Positions 44,482 to 53,904 of a stretch of 64,000 bases of DNA are shown here, piece by piece. Under the pieces are notes generated by a model. It did not search any database. It saw only the letters and a program-made list of their open reading frames with translations, and had not been told where the DNA came from. A program made the position numbers and the translations under genes. The first letter of the stretch is position 1, and each line of letters starts with the position of its first letter. Location of the stretch: NCBI RefSeq assembly GCF_001187785.1, contig NZ_CP012154.1, positions 1,668,501-1,732,500 of the forward strand, written 5' to 3'. Source of the DNA: Wenzhouxiangella marina. GTDB taxonomy: Bacteria > Pseudomonadota > Gammaproteobacteria > Xanthomonadales > Wenzhouxiangellaceae.

Positions 44482-44544
44482 TTGCCAAATACTGACAGGG
44501 GTCGGTAGGCTTCGCCCCAACATACGCAGCCGCACGGAACCGAC

Positions 44545-46173
44545 ATGCAGCAACCGTCCCAGCAACACCCCGGTGACAGCCTCGCGACCACGCCTTGCCG
44601 TCCGGAGTTCAAGGCGCCGATTCCCGAACAGGCCCGTGCCCTGTTCCCGACCGCGCTACTCAATCTGCTCGGCGAACTTGGCCAGCGCTATGGCGACCGG
44701 CGCGCGCAGTTGCTTGCCGAGCGTCAGGCCCGTCAGCTGGAATGGAATGCGGGCGCCTCGCCGGGTTTCGATCCGGATACTCGCTCCATTCGCGAGGGCA
44801 GCTGGAAAGTGGCTCGAATTCCCGAGGATCTGCGCGACCGGCGGGTGGAAATCACCGGTCCCGTCGATCGCAAGATGATCATCAACGCGCTCAATTCAGG
44901 CGCCCGGGTGTTCATGGCCGATTTCGAGGATTCCTCGACGCCCACCTGGTCCAACATGATCGATGGCCAGGTCAACCTGTACGATGCAGTCCGGCGGACC
45001 ATCGAGTTCACCGCCGACAACGGCAAGCATTACGCTCTGGGGCCGAATCCGGCCACCCTGATCGTCCGCCCGCGCGGCTGGCATCTCGACGAAAAGCACG
45101 TGGAAGTCGATGGTCGGCCGATACCGGGTGGCATCTTCGACGCCGCCGTCTACGTGTTCAACAACGCCAACAGTCTGATGGCGCAGGGCAGTGGACCCTA
45201 CCTCTATCTGCCCAAGCTCGAGCACTGGCGCGAAGCCGAGCTCTGGGAGTCGGTGCTGACCGACATCGAGAAGGCCCTGCAGCTCCAGCCCGGGACCATC
45301 AAGGTCACGGTGCTGATCGAGACCCTGCCCGCGGTCTTCCAGATGGATGAGATCCTGTACGCGCTGCGCAGCCGGATCGTCGGGCTGAACTGCGGACGCT
45401 GGGATTATATCTTCAGCTATATCAAGTGCTTCCAGGCGCATCCTGACAAGGTGCTTCCGGATCGCGCGCAGGTCACCATGACGGTCCCGTTCCTGCGCGC
45501 CTACTCGCAGCTGCTGATCCGCACCTGCCACCATCGTGGCGCCTTCGCCATGGGTGGCATGGCCGCCCAGATTCCGATCCGGGACGACGCCGAGGCCAAT
45601 GCCCAGGCGCTGGATCGGGTCCGGGCCGACAAGGAGCGCGAAGCCGGCGACGGCCACGACGGCACATGGGTTGCCCATCCGGGCCTGATCGGCCTGGCCA
45701 TGGAGATCTTCGATCGTCACATCGAGGGTCGGAACCAGCTCGATCGACTGCGCGAGGACGTCGAGGTCGGGGCCGCTGAACTGACGGCACCCTGTCAGGG
45801 CACGATCACCGAGGCCGGCCTGCGCGGCAACCTGGAAGTCGCCATTCGCTACATGGCGGCCTGGTTGAGTGGCCAGGGCTGCGTACCGATCCACAACCTG
45901 ATGGAAGACGCGGCCACGGCCGAGATCGCTCGCGCCCAGGTCTGGCAATGGATCCGTCACCCGGCCGGCAAGCTGGAGGATGGCCGCGACATCGATGAAG
46001 CCCTGGTCGCCGGCTTCCAGGCCGAGACGCTGGCCAGCATCCGCGAAGAGCTCGGGGACGCGGTCTTCCAGGCCGGTGCCTACGAGCAAGCAAACCAACT
46101 GCTCGCCGAAGTGACGGCCGACGATCACTTCGTCGAATTCCTGACCCTGCCGGCCTATCGAATGATCGATTGA
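44545..46173 (+). CDS. aceB: Malate synthase A
   Basis: This 542-residue enzyme condenses glyoxylate with acetyl-CoA to malate. It has the A-form features [40 protein letters not shown] and [14 protein letters not shown]. The length fits malate synthase A (about 530-545), not the 720-residue G form. aceA follows by 55 bases on the same strand, completing the glyoxylate shunt. Confidence 0.97.
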   Translation: MQQPSQQHPGDSLATTPCRPEFKAPIPEQARALFPTALLNLLGELGQRYGDRRAQLLAERQARQLEWNAGASPGFDPDTRSIREGSWKVARIPEDLRDRRVEITGPVDRKMIINALNSGARVFMADFEDSSTPTWSNMIDGQVNLYDAVRRTIEFTADNGKHYALGPNPATLIVRPRGWHLDEKHVEVDGRPIPGGIFDAAVYVFNNANSLMAQGSGPYLYLPKLEHWREAELWESVLTDIEKALQLQPGTIKVTVLIETLPAVFQMDEILYALRSRIVGLNCGRWDYIFSYIKCFQAHPDKVLPDRAQVTMTVPFLRAYSQLLIRTCHHRGAFAMGGMAAQIPIRDDAEANAQALDRVRADKEREAGDGHDGTWVAHPGLIGLAMEIFDRHIEGRNQLDRLREDVEVGAAELTAPCQGTITEAGLRGNLEVAIRYMAAWLSGQGCVPIHNLMEDAATAEIARAQVWQWIRHPAGKLEDGRDIDEALVAGFQAETLASIREELGDAVFQAGAYEQANQLLAEVTADDHFVEFLTLPAYRMID

Positions 46174-46228
46174 CCGGGCCACCCACCCGACACACGTTTG
46201 TAAAGAACCCAAACCTGGAGCAAGAGCA

Positions 46229-47509
46229 ATGAACGCCAACCGCATCATCGAACTGCAGAAACAATGGCTCGAGGATCCGCGCTGGAAGGGCGTGGAGCGC
46301 CCCTATGACGCTGCCGAGGTGATGCGCCTGCGCGGCAGTGTCACGATCGAACACACCCTGGCCCGGATGGGCGCCGAGAAGCTGTGGAAGATGATTCACG
46401 AGGAAGACTACGTGAACGCACTGGGGGCCCTGACCGGCAACCAGGCCATGCAGCAGGTGCGGGCCGGCCTCAAGGCGATCTACCTGTCCGGTTGGCAGGT
46501 CGCGGCCGACGCCAACCTGGCCGGCCAGATGTACCCGGACCAGTCGCTCTACCCGGCCGATTCCGTGCCCGCCGTGGTGCGCCGGATCAACAACACCTTC
46601 ATCCGTGCCGATCAGATCCAGAGCTCGGAAGGCGAGGGCGATATCGACTGGTTCGCGCCGATCGTGGCCGATGCCGAGGCCGGTTTCGGTGGCGTGCTCA
46701 ACGCCCACGAGCTGATGAAGGACATGATCGCGGCCGGTGCGGCCGGCGTGCACTTCGAGGACCAGCTGGCTTCGGCCAAGAAATGCGGGCACATGGGCGG
46801 CAAGGTGCTGGTCCCGACCCAGGAAGCCGTGCAGAAGCTGGTCGCCGCCCGACTGGCCGCCGACATCTGCAACGTGCCGACCCTGATCGTCGCGCGCACC
46901 GACGCCATGGGTGCCAATCTGCTGACCTCGGACATCGATGAGCGCGACCAGCCCTTCGTGACCGGTGAGCGCACCTCGGAAGGCTTCTACCGCATCAAGG
47001 CCGGTCTGGACTCGGCGATCGCCCGCGGCCTGGCCTATGCACCGTATGCCGATCTGGTCTGGTGCGAGACTTCCACGCCGAGCCTGGAGCAGGCCAAGGC
47101 CTTCAGCGAAGCCATCCGTGCGGAGTATCCCGACAAGCTGCTGGCCTACAACTGCTCGCCGAGCTTCAACTGGAAGAAGAACCTGTCGGATCAGGACATC
47201 GCCCGCTTCCAGCGCGAGCTGGGTGCGATGGGCTACAAGTTCCAGTTCATCACCCTGGCGGGCTTCCACGCCCTCAACCATTCCATGTTCCAGCTCGCGC
47301 GCGGCTACAAGGCCCGTCAGATGTCGGCCTACGTGGAGCTGCAGGAGGCCGAGTTCGCGGCCGAGTCGCAGGGCTATACCGCCACGCGTCATCAGCGCGA
47401 GGTCGGGACCGGCTACTTCGATCAGCTGACCCAGGCGATCAGCTCCGGTCAGAGCTCCCTGAGCGCCCTGAGTGGTTCGACCGAAGAGGAACAGTTCGAC
47501 GCGGCCTGA
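46229..47509 (+). CDS. aceA: Isocitrate lyase
   Basis: This 426-residue enzyme splits isocitrate into succinate and glyoxylate. The catalytic signature [11 protein letters not shown], with the active-site Cys, lies near residue 192. [19 protein letters not shown] and [15 protein letters not shown] are also typical. The ATG at 46229 has GGAGCAAGAG upstream. With aceB it allows growth on acetate or fatty acids. The regulator is probably the divergent LysR protein. Confidence 0.97.
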   Translation: MNANRIIELQKQWLEDPRWKGVERPYDAAEVMRLRGSVTIEHTLARMGAEKLWKMIHEEDYVNALGALTGNQAMQQVRAGLKAIYLSGWQVAADANLAGQMYPDQSLYPADSVPAVVRRINNTFIRADQIQSSEGEGDIDWFAPIVADAEAGFGGVLNAHELMKDMIAAGAAGVHFEDQLASAKKCGHMGGKVLVPTQEAVQKLVAARLAADICNVPTLIVARTDAMGANLLTSDIDERDQPFVTGERTSEGFYRIKAGLDSAIARGLAYAPYADLVWCETSTPSLEQAKAFSEAIRAEYPDKLLAYNCSPSFNWKKNLSDQDIARFQRELGAMGYKFQFITLAGFHALNHSMFQLARGYKARQMSAYVELQEAEFAAESQGYTATRHQREVGTGYFDQLTQAISSGQSSLSALSGSTEEEQFDAA

Positions 47510-47540
47510 GGCCGCAGGCTCATCCTTGAAATGCAGGGAC

Positions 47541-47589
47541 GGGTGCCGCAGTATCATGGTCATTCCATCACGGCCTGACTGCGGCACCC
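47541..47589 (+). promoter_or_regulatory. Long inverted repeat immediately before clpS
   Basis: GGGTGCCGCAGT and ACTGCGGCACCC form a perfect 12-bp stem with a 25-base loop. The right arm ends 1 base before the clpS ATG and occupies the place of a ribosome-binding site, which is not otherwise visible. It could regulate clpS translation or end aceA transcription; no T-run follows. Confidence 0.5.
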
Positions 47590-47590
47590 G

Positions 47591-47926
47591 ATGAGCGAAC
47601 ACGAACACCCCACCGACGGCGCGACCGGCGACGGACTGGCCCTGCAGGAGGCCAGGCCCAAGGTCCGCAAACCCCCGCTTTACAAGGTCGTCGTGCTCAA
47701 TGACGACTACACGCCCATGGACTTCGTGGTCCAGGTGCTCCAGCGCTTCTTCGGGCTGTCCCACGACAAGGCCACCACGATCATGCTGCACGTGCACACG
47801 CGGGGACGAGGCGTGGCAGGCGTCTACACCTACGAGATTGCCGAAACCAAGGTCGTCATGGTCAATGACTACGCTCGAGAGCACGAACACCCCCTGCAGT
47901 GCACGCTCGAAGAGGCCGGGGACTGA
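47591..47926 (+). CDS. clpS: ClpA adaptor protein ClpS
   Basis: This 111-residue adaptor delivers N-end-rule substrates to ClpAP. It shows [20 protein letters not shown], with the Asn-Asp and Met that line the N-degron pocket, and [20 protein letters not shown] disordered N-terminal tail of about 30 residues is normal. It lies upstream of clpA. A long inverted repeat sits directly before its start codon. Confidence 0.96.
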   Translation: MSEHEHPTDGATGDGLALQEARPKVRKPPLYKVVVLNDDYTPMDFVVQVLQRFFGLSHDKATTIMLHVHTRGRGVAGVYTYEIAETKVVMVNDYAREHEHPLQCTLEEAGD

Positions 47927-48081
47927 AATCGCCTCGGGCAGAACGTGACGTTCCGCACGCATTGGTGGCCTTAGGATGATGCGCTGCCGTTGCGGCTTCA
48001 TTCACGAACGCCCGAGGGGAATCATCCTGCGGCATACTGGTCTCAAGAGCAGGCGCCGCAAAGCGAGTTGAAGGACCGATC

Positions 48082-50373
48082 ATGTTCAGCAAAGATCTCG
48101 AACTGTCCATCTCACAGGCCTACCACACGGCCCGCAGCAAACGACACGAGTTCCTGACCGTCGAGCACCTGCTGCTGGCGCTGCTGGACAATCCGTCGGC
48201 CCGCGATGTGCTGGACGCGTGCAGCATCGACATCAAACGGCTGGGACACGACCTCAGTCAGGTCCTCGACGAGACCATTCCGGTGCTCTCTGCCGGCGAT
48301 CAGCGCGACACGCAGCCGACCGTCGGCTTCCAGCGCGTACTTCAGCGCGCGCTCTATCACGTGCAGTCCGCCGAGCGGAAGGAAGTGCTGGGCGCCAACG
48401 TTCTGGTCGCCATGTTCGGAGAAAAGGACTCGCACGCCGTCTATCTGATGGGTCAGCAGGACCTGTCGCGCCTGGACGTCGTCAATTTCATTTCCCACGG
48501 CATCAGCAAGAAGGGCGATGCCGTCGAGCCCTCGGCGGCCGAAGCGAAGAGCGAAGCAGAGGCCGGAGGCGAGGACAGTTCGGCCCTGTCGGCCTACGCC
48601 ATCAATCTGAACGAACGAGCCCGCGAGGACCGCATCGATCCCCTCATCGGCCGCGACATGGAAGTCGAGCGAACGATCCAGATTCTCTGCCGTCGGCGCA
48701 AGAACAATCCGCTCTACGTCGGCGAGTCGGGCGTGGGCAAGACGGCGCTGGCCGAGGGCCTGGCGCGCCGGATCGTCGAGGGCGACGTACCGGACATCCT
48801 CAAGGACGCGGAAATCTGGTCACTGGACCTGGGTGCGCTGCTGGCGGGCACCAAGTACCGGGGTGACTTCGAGAAGCGCCTCAAGGCGGTGCTGGCCGAA
48901 CTCAAGGCCCGGGAGAAGTCGATTCTCTTCGTCGATGAGATCCACACCATCATCGGCGCCGGCGCCGCCTCCGGCGGGGTCATGGACGCCTCCAATCTGA
49001 TCAAGCCGGTGCTCGCCAACGGTGAGCTGCGCTGCATCGGGTCGACCACCTTCGAGGAATACCGAGGCGTGTTCGAAAAGGATCGCGCTCTGGCCCGGCG
49101 CTTCCAGAAGATCGATATCGTCGAGCCCTCCGTGGGCGAGACGATCGAGATCCTGAACGGGCTCAAGCATCGCTTCGAGGAGCACCATGGCGTGCGCTAC
49201 CTGCCCGAAGGCCTGGAGGCCGCCGCCACCCTGTCCGCGCGTCATATCAATGACCGGCACCTGCCGGACAAGGCGATCGATGTGATCGACGAAGCGGGCG
49301 CCCGCGAGCGCCTGAAGCCGGAAAGCGAGCGTGTCGAGGCGATCGGCGTCCATGAGATCGAGGAAGTCGTGGCCCGGATGGCGCGGATTCCGCCGCGTCA
49401 GGTGTCGCGCTCGGATCGGGATGCGCTCAAGACCCTGGAGCGCGACCTGAAGATGGTCGTGTTCGGACAGGATGACGCCATCACGACCCTGGCCTCGGCG
49501 ATCAAGATGTCTCGCTCCGGCCTCGCCGATGCCGATCGGCCGATCGGAAGCTTCCTGTTCGCCGGGCCCACCGGCGTCGGCAAGACCGAGATCACCCGCC
49601 AGCTGGCCCTGACCCTGGGCATCGAGCTGATCCGCTTCGACATGTCGGAATACATGGAGGCGCACACGGTCTCGCGCCTGGTCGGTGCGCCGCCGGGCTA
49701 CGTCGGTTTCGACCGCGGTGGCCTGCTGACCGAAGCCGTCACCCAGACCCCGCACGCCGTGCTGCTGCTGGATGAAATCGAAAAGGCCCACCCCGACGTC
49801 TACAACCTGTTGCTGCAGATCATGGACCACGGCAAGTTGACCGATGCGAACGGGCGTTCGGCGGACTTCCGCAACGTGATTCTGGTCATGACCACCAATG
49901 CCGGGGCGGCCCTGATGCATCGCCGCGGGATCGGCTTCACCCGGGCCGATCATTCGACCGACGGCATGGAGGCGATTCGTCGCCAGTTCACCCCGGAGTT
50001 CCGCAATCGCCTGGACGCGATCATCCAGTTCCGGCCATTGCCCTTCGAGGTAATTCTGAAAGTCGTCGACAAGTTCCTGATGGACCTGGAAAACCAGCTG
50101 GCGGACAAGGGCGTGACCCTGGACGTCGACAGCGCGGCCCGGAACTGGCTGGCCGAGCATGGCTTCGATGAACAGATGGGCGCCCGTCCGATGAAGCGCG
50201 TGATCCAGGACGCGATCAAACGGCCCCTGGCCGACCAGTTGCTGTTCGGGGAGCTGGCCGAGCGGGGTGGCAGGGTGAGCGTGTCGCTGAATCCGGCCGG
50301 GGACGGCCTGGATCTCGAGGTCGATGCAACGGTGGGCACGGATCTGGCACCCACCGAGCCCGAGGCGGGCTGA
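48082..50373 (+). CDS. clpA: ATP-dependent Clp protease ATP-binding subunit ClpA
   Basis: This 763-residue AAA+ unfoldase feeds ClpP. It has an N-domain (about 1-145, [22 protein letters not shown]), a first ATPase with Walker [14 protein letters not shown] and Walker [15 protein letters not shown], and a second with [13 protein letters not shown] and [19 protein letters not shown]. The absence of a long middle domain separates it from ClpB. The ATG has AAGGA upstream. Its stop codon abuts the convergent infA stop with no base between. Confidence 0.97.
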   Translation: MFSKDLELSISQAYHTARSKRHEFLTVEHLLLALLDNPSARDVLDACSIDIKRLGHDLSQVLDETIPVLSAGDQRDTQPTVGFQRVLQRALYHVQSAERKEVLGANVLVAMFGEKDSHAVYLMGQQDLSRLDVVNFISHGISKKGDAVEPSAAEAKSEAEAGGEDSSALSAYAINLNERAREDRIDPLIGRDMEVERTIQILCRRRKNNPLYVGESGVGKTALAEGLARRIVEGDVPDILKDAEIWSLDLGALLAGTKYRGDFEKRLKAVLAELKAREKSILFVDEIHTIIGAGAASGGVMDASNLIKPVLANGELRCIGSTTFEEYRGVFEKDRALARRFQKIDIVEPSVGETIEILNGLKHRFEEHHGVRYLPEGLEAAATLSARHINDRHLPDKAIDVIDEAGARERLKPESERVEAIGVHEIEEVVARMARIPPRQVSRSDRDALKTLERDLKMVVFGQDDAITTLASAIKMSRSGLADADRPIGSFLFAGPTGVGKTEITRQLALTLGIELIRFDMSEYMEAHTVSRLVGAPPGYVGFDRGGLLTEAVTQTPHAVLLLDEIEKAHPDVYNLLLQIMDHGKLTDANGRSADFRNVILVMTTNAGAALMHRRGIGFTRADHSTDGMEAIRRQFTPEFRNRLDAIIQFRPLPFEVILKVVDKFLMDLENQLADKGVTLDVDSAARNWLAEHGFDEQMGARPMKRVIQDAIKRPLADQLLFGELAERGGRVSVSLNPAGDGLDLEVDATVGTDLAPTEPEAG

Positions 50374-50592
50374 TTATTTCATCCGGTAGGTGATGCGGCC
50401 CTTGCTCAGATCGTAGGGCGTCATCTCGACCTTGACGCGATCGCCGGTCAGGATGCGGATGTAGTTCTTGCGCATGCGGCCGGAGATATGGGCCGTGATG
50501 ATGTGTCCGTTGTCGAGCTCGACACGGAACATGGTGTTGGGCAGGGTATCGAGGACCTTGCCCTCCATTTCGATATGATCGTCTTTCGGCAT
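50374..50592 (-). CDS. infA: Translation initiation factor IF-1
   Basis: This 72-residue OB-fold protein helps start translation. The sequence [20 protein letters not shown], then [18 protein letters not shown], is nearly invariant in the family. Only the second residues (PKDD instead of AKED) differ. It is convergent with clpA, as in Escherichia coli, with directly adjoining stop codons. Confidence 0.97.
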   Translation of the reverse strand: MPKDDHIEMEGKVLDTLPNTMFRVELDNGHIITAHISGRMRKNYIRILTGDRVKVEMTPYDLSKGRITYRMK

Positions 50593-50664
50593 GACCTTCC
50601 AGGGTTCGGGGAAAACCGCGCTATTGTGCCAGCTTTGGCGTGAGACGCAAGTGCCTGAATCGCC

Positions 50665-53310
50665 TCAATCGGGAATCCGATCCGGCGTTCGGAGCTGCTC
50701 CGGCCGGAAGCCCTGCCCGATTCGGTAGTACAGCTCCCCGCCCGTCGTGCCGCTTTGCTCCAGGTGTCGATGCTCGAGCGGGCCGAGCCTGATCAGGGCC
50801 TGTTCCAGCCAGGGCTCGTCGATCAGCTTCGGGCTTCGATTGAACAACAGGACCGGGCGGTCGGGATCGGTCGTCTCGTCGAACCAGTATTCCCACATCG
50901 AACCGCTCATGCCGATCAGGTTCTGGCCGGTCAGATGCTCGAAGCCGCGGTCTCGGTACTGCCAGGCCAGTGCGGCCGCGCCACTCCACTTCGTCGTCGA
51001 GGCAATGATCGGCTGCTGGCCGGTCTGCGCCTCGATCTCCCGTTCGATCGCCTGGATTTCGGACGCGGCTTCCTGCCAGCTCAGGTAACCGGTGCCGAAA
51101 TCCGTCATCCGCAAGCCCGGCAGACCCAGGGTCAGGGCGTGCAACAGCAGGCCATAGGCCAGTACCAGCACCAGAATGCTCGGCACCCAGGCCGCGGCGA
51201 GACGGTGCTGCCAGGACGGGCGCTGCGCGGCTTCGGGCTCGGTGCCCGGCGGGCTGAGCAGGGCGGCGATCATCGGCAGCAGGGCGATCCAGGCGGGCAG
51301 GGTCCAATGGAACTTGACCACGGTGAACAGACCGTAGACCAGAAAGAAGCCAAGGGGGACCGCGGTCATGATCACCATGAAGCGCCGCTTGCGCGGATCG
51401 GGTGCGAGGCGCCTGCCCACCGGGCCCAGTGCGATGAATCCGGCGATCGCGACCACCGGTGACAGCAGCAGGAGGGCGTAGACGATCACCAGATGGCTGG
51501 CGAACTCCGGGTTCTCGAACAATCGGCGGGTGCTCTGGAACCAGAGCGAGGCCCATTGGTTCTCTGCGTTCCAGACCAGCACGGGGCTGACGATCAGGGT
51601 GGTCAGCAGCACGGCCAGATAGGGTTCCGGGCGCCTGAACCAGTGCCAGCAACGTCGGTCTCCGAGCATGAAGATCAGCCCGGCCAGGGCGAGCAGGGCG
51701 ATGCTGTACTTCGACAGCAGGCCGATGCCCATGGCCAGGCCGAGCCCGATGAAGGCCGCGGGCGAGTCGTCGATCAGGGCGCGCTTGAAGCAATACAGGG
51801 CGCCGACCCAGGCCAGCAGCATGGAGGCGTCCGGCGTCATCAGCAAGCCGGAGAGCGAAAAGAAGGGCAGGACCGTCACCGCCAGCACGCCCATCAGGCC
51901 GGCGGTCCTGCCGCCCATGGTGGCGCCGTACAGGTAGACCAGCCAGGCGGTGACCAGGGTCAGAGGGATCAGCATCAGGCGCACGCCGAAGATCGTGTCG
52001 CCGGCGATCCGGGTGCCGGCCGCGATCAGCCAGGCGACCAGGGGCGGGTGGTCCAGGTAGCTCAGGTCCGGGCGCTGGCTGTAGACCCAGTAGTACATCT
52101 CGTCCGGAATCAGCGCGACGTGGCCCATGTACAGGAGTCGCAGGATGACCACGTAGAGCAGCAGCCCCAGGATCGCCAGATGCCACCGCACGCGCGGGAC
52201 GATGCCCGAGGCGGTCGAAGCGAAGACGTAGAAGGCCGAGCCCAGATAGTTGACGCCCGCGGTCACCACGATGGCCGGCACGATCGCGGCCATCGGTGAC
52301 AGGCCGAGCACGTCGACCAGCAGGACCAGCACGCCGCCGCGGATCATCAGCGCCATGACGGCGACGATGAAGAAGCGCAGATAGCGCAATGGCAGGGACA
52401 GTTCGGCCTGGGCGTCTCCGCGGAAGGTCCAGCGGTAGTTGAGCGCGAAATTGGTCAGGGTGGCGACGACGAAACTGGCCATATGGGCCGTGCCGAGCCG
52501 GGCCTGCTGCCCGATCAGGGCCTGGAAGATCAACAGGTCGACCAGCATCCCGCTCAGGCCCACCAGGATGAACTTGCCGGCACTGCTGCCCGACACGCGC
52601 CCCCCGGCCAGATAGGTCAAGCGCTTGAGGTAGGTCAGCTGCTGCTTCAGGCCAAGCTTGGAGCGGCCCTTCTGGCGGTCCTCGAAGCGGATCGGGACTT
52701 CTTCCGTGCGCAGTGAATCGCCGCCCTGGACCAGTAGTTCGAGAAGGATCTTGTAGCCGGCCGCGTGACCCGGCAGGGCGAGCAGGCGCTCACGGCGCGT
52801 GGCGAAGAAGCCCGCCATCGGATCACGCACCTCGGTGAAGGGCCAGGCCAGAGCCGTGGCCAGGCCCGAGGCCAGATGACGGTGGATCGGCCAGCCTTCG
52901 GTGGCGCCACCGGGCGCGTGCCGCGATCCGACCGTGAGATCGCAACGGTTCTCCAGCAGGGGGCGGAGCAGGGCGCCGATGCGCTCCGGCGGATGCGAGC
53001 CATCGGCATCCATCACCACGACCCACTCGCCCCGAGCCTCCCGGGCGCCATCGAGGACCGATCCGGACAGGTCGCGGGGGCCCTGGCGCTCGATCACCCG
53101 CACCGGATGCCGGTCGCTCCACTTCCTCGCCAAGGCCGCGGTGCCATCCTCGGAGGCATCGTCGACCACCAGGGTCTCGAAGGAAATGTCCTCGGGCATG
53201 CTGGCCAGGATTCGCTCGATCAATTCCGAGATGCTGTCGGCCTCGTTGAGCGTGGGCACCACGATCGATGCGCGTGGGGCGGCCGGGTTGGACGGCGAAG
53301 CGGAGGACAT
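50665..53310 (-). CDS. GT2-GtrA-ArnT-like three-domain glycosyltransferase fusion
   Basis: This 881-residue membrane protein joins three parts. Residues 1-235 are a GT2 polyprenyl-phosphate sugar transferase (IVVPTLNEADSISELIERI, VMDADGSHPPERIG, RDPMAGFFA) like DPM1. Residues of about 245-365 are a GtrA-type four-helix flippase domain (KFILVGLSGMLVDLLIFQA). The rest is an ArnT/PMT-type glycosyltransferase with an early ALIPDEMYYWVYSQ acidic motif, many membrane helices and a periplasmic C-terminal domain. In other systems these steps (charging a lipid carrier, flipping it, transferring the sugar) are three proteins. The product modified, perhaps lipid A or other envelope glycan, is not known. 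Confidence 0.86.
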   Translation of the reverse strand: MSSASPSNPAAPRASIVVPTLNEADSISELIERILASMPEDISFETLVVDDASEDGTAALARKWSDRHPVRVIERQGPRDLSGSVLDGAREARGEWVVVMDADGSHPPERIGALLRPLLENRCDLTVGSRHAPGGATEGWPIHRHLASGLATALAWPFTEVRDPMAGFFATRRERLLALPGHAAGYKILLELLVQGGDSLRTEEVPIRFEDRQKGRSKLGLKQQLTYLKRLTYLAGGRVSGSSAGKFILVGLSGMLVDLLIFQALIGQQARLGTAHMASFVVATLTNFALNYRWTFRGDAQAELSLPLRYLRFFIVAVMALMIRGGVLVLLVDVLGLSPMAAIVPAIVVTAGVNYLGSAFYVFASTASGIVPRVRWHLAILGLLLYVVILRLLYMGHVALIPDEMYYWVYSQRPDLSYLDHPPLVAWLIAAGTRIAGDTIFGVRLMLIPLTLVTAWLVYLYGATMGGRTAGLMGVLAVTVLPFFSLSGLLMTPDASMLLAWVGALYCFKRALIDDSPAAFIGLGLAMGIGLLSKYSIALLALAGLIFMLGDRRCWHWFRRPEPYLAVLLTTLIVSPVLVWNAENQWASLWFQSTRRLFENPEFASHLVIVYALLLLSPVVAIAGFIALGPVGRRLAPDPRKRRFMVIMTAVPLGFFLVYGLFTVVKFHWTLPAWIALLPMIAALLSPPGTEPEAAQRPSWQHRLAAAWVPSILVLVLAYGLLLHALTLGLPGLRMTDFGTGYLSWQEAASEIQAIEREIEAQTGQQPIIASTTKWSGAAALAWQYRDRGFEHLTGQNLIGMSGSMWEYWFDETTDPDRPVLLFNRSPKLIDEPWLEQALIRLGPLEHRHLEQSGTTGGELYYRIGQGFRPEQLRTPDRIPD

Positions 53311-53456
53311 GGCTGAGGCTGGGTCGCGAGCATCGGGTCTGGGTTCAAGGCGCTATTGTCCCCGATTCGCTGCCTGCTCGCGGGTCCCCGTGATCGAGCC
53401 CGTGGGGCGCTTGGAGGGCTCTTTCGAACTCGAGTTGAATTCAGTTCACGAAATGC

Positions 53457-53484
53457 TTGACAAGCGCTTCGATCCGACTAAAAT
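53457..53484 (+). promoter_or_regulatory. Strong promoter of the tRNA Gly-Cys-Leu cluster
   Basis: A perfect TTGACA (53457-53462) and TAAAAT (53479-53484) are spaced by 16 bases and lie 14 bases before the tRNA-Gly gene. The GC-rich start region (GTGCGGCC) is typical of stringently controlled stable-RNA promoters. Confidence 0.85.
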
Positions 53485-53498
53485 GTGCGGCCTTGATT

Positions 53499-53574
<76 letters not shown>

Positions 53575-53585
53575 GATTCTTTCAG

Positions 53586-53613
53586 GGCCCCGGATTCCGG
53601 GGCCTTGTCGTTT
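53586..53613 (+). terminator. Hairpin after tRNA-Gly
   Basis: GGCCCCGG and CCGGGGCC form an 8-bp stem with a 3-base loop, followed by TTGTCGTTT. It may be a partial terminator or an RNA-processing structure between tRNA-Gly and tRNA-Cys. A second small hairpin, CCGGGGG-CTG-CCCCCGG, follows at 53614-53630. Confidence 0.5.
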
Positions 53614-53662
53614 CCGGGGGCTGCCCCCGGGGCCCATCTTGGGCTAGAATGTCAGCGTCATC

Positions 53663-53736
53663 GGCTAGGTGGCAGAGTGGTTATGCAGCGGCCTGCAAAG
53701 CCGTGTACCTCGGTTCGACTCCGGGCCTAGCCTCCA
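53663..53736 (+). tRNA. cysT: tRNA-Cys (anticodon GCA)
   Basis: Acceptor stem GGCTAGG/CCTAGCC, anticodon stem ending in GGC/GCC around loop CTGCAAA, T-arm with GGTTCGACTCC, discriminator T and encoded CCA. A TAGAAT box at 53645-53650 could be an extra -10, but no -35 is visible. Confidence 0.96.
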
Positions 53737-53748
53737 GTATCCTGAACG

Positions 53749-53776
53749 GGCCGGCAGATCGCAGGATCTGCCGGCC
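53749..53776 (+). terminator. Perfect 12-bp hairpin between tRNA-Cys and tRNA-Leu
   Basis: GGCCGGCAGATC and GATCTGCCGGCC form a perfect stem with loop GCAG. Only a weak T-rich tail (TGCTTCGTT) follows. tRNA-Leu has no own promoter that I can see, so this may be an attenuator or processing site rather than a full stop. Confidence 0.5.
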
Positions 53777-53803
53777 TGCTTCGTTCCAGTGCCTGTCCTT
53801 CCC

Positions 53804-53890
53804 GCCCGGATGGCGAAATTGGTAGACGCAAGGGACTTAAAATCCCTCGGGGGCAACCCCGTCCCGGTTCGAGCCCGGGTCCGGGCACCA
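53804..53890 (+). tRNA. leuZ: tRNA-Leu (anticodon TAA)
   Basis: Acceptor stem GCCCGGA/TCCGGGC, anticodon stem AGGGA/TCCCT with loop CTTAAAA, a long variable arm (CGGGGGCAACCCCG) as in class II tRNAs, T-arm GTTCGAGCC, discriminator A and encoded CCA. Confidence 0.97.
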
Positions 53891-53904
53891 TTCTTTCGCT
53901 GGCT

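Noticed and set aside
45806-48001. 731-codon open frame antisense to aceB, aceA and clpS
   Set aside because: It spans three well-supported genes and has no family features.
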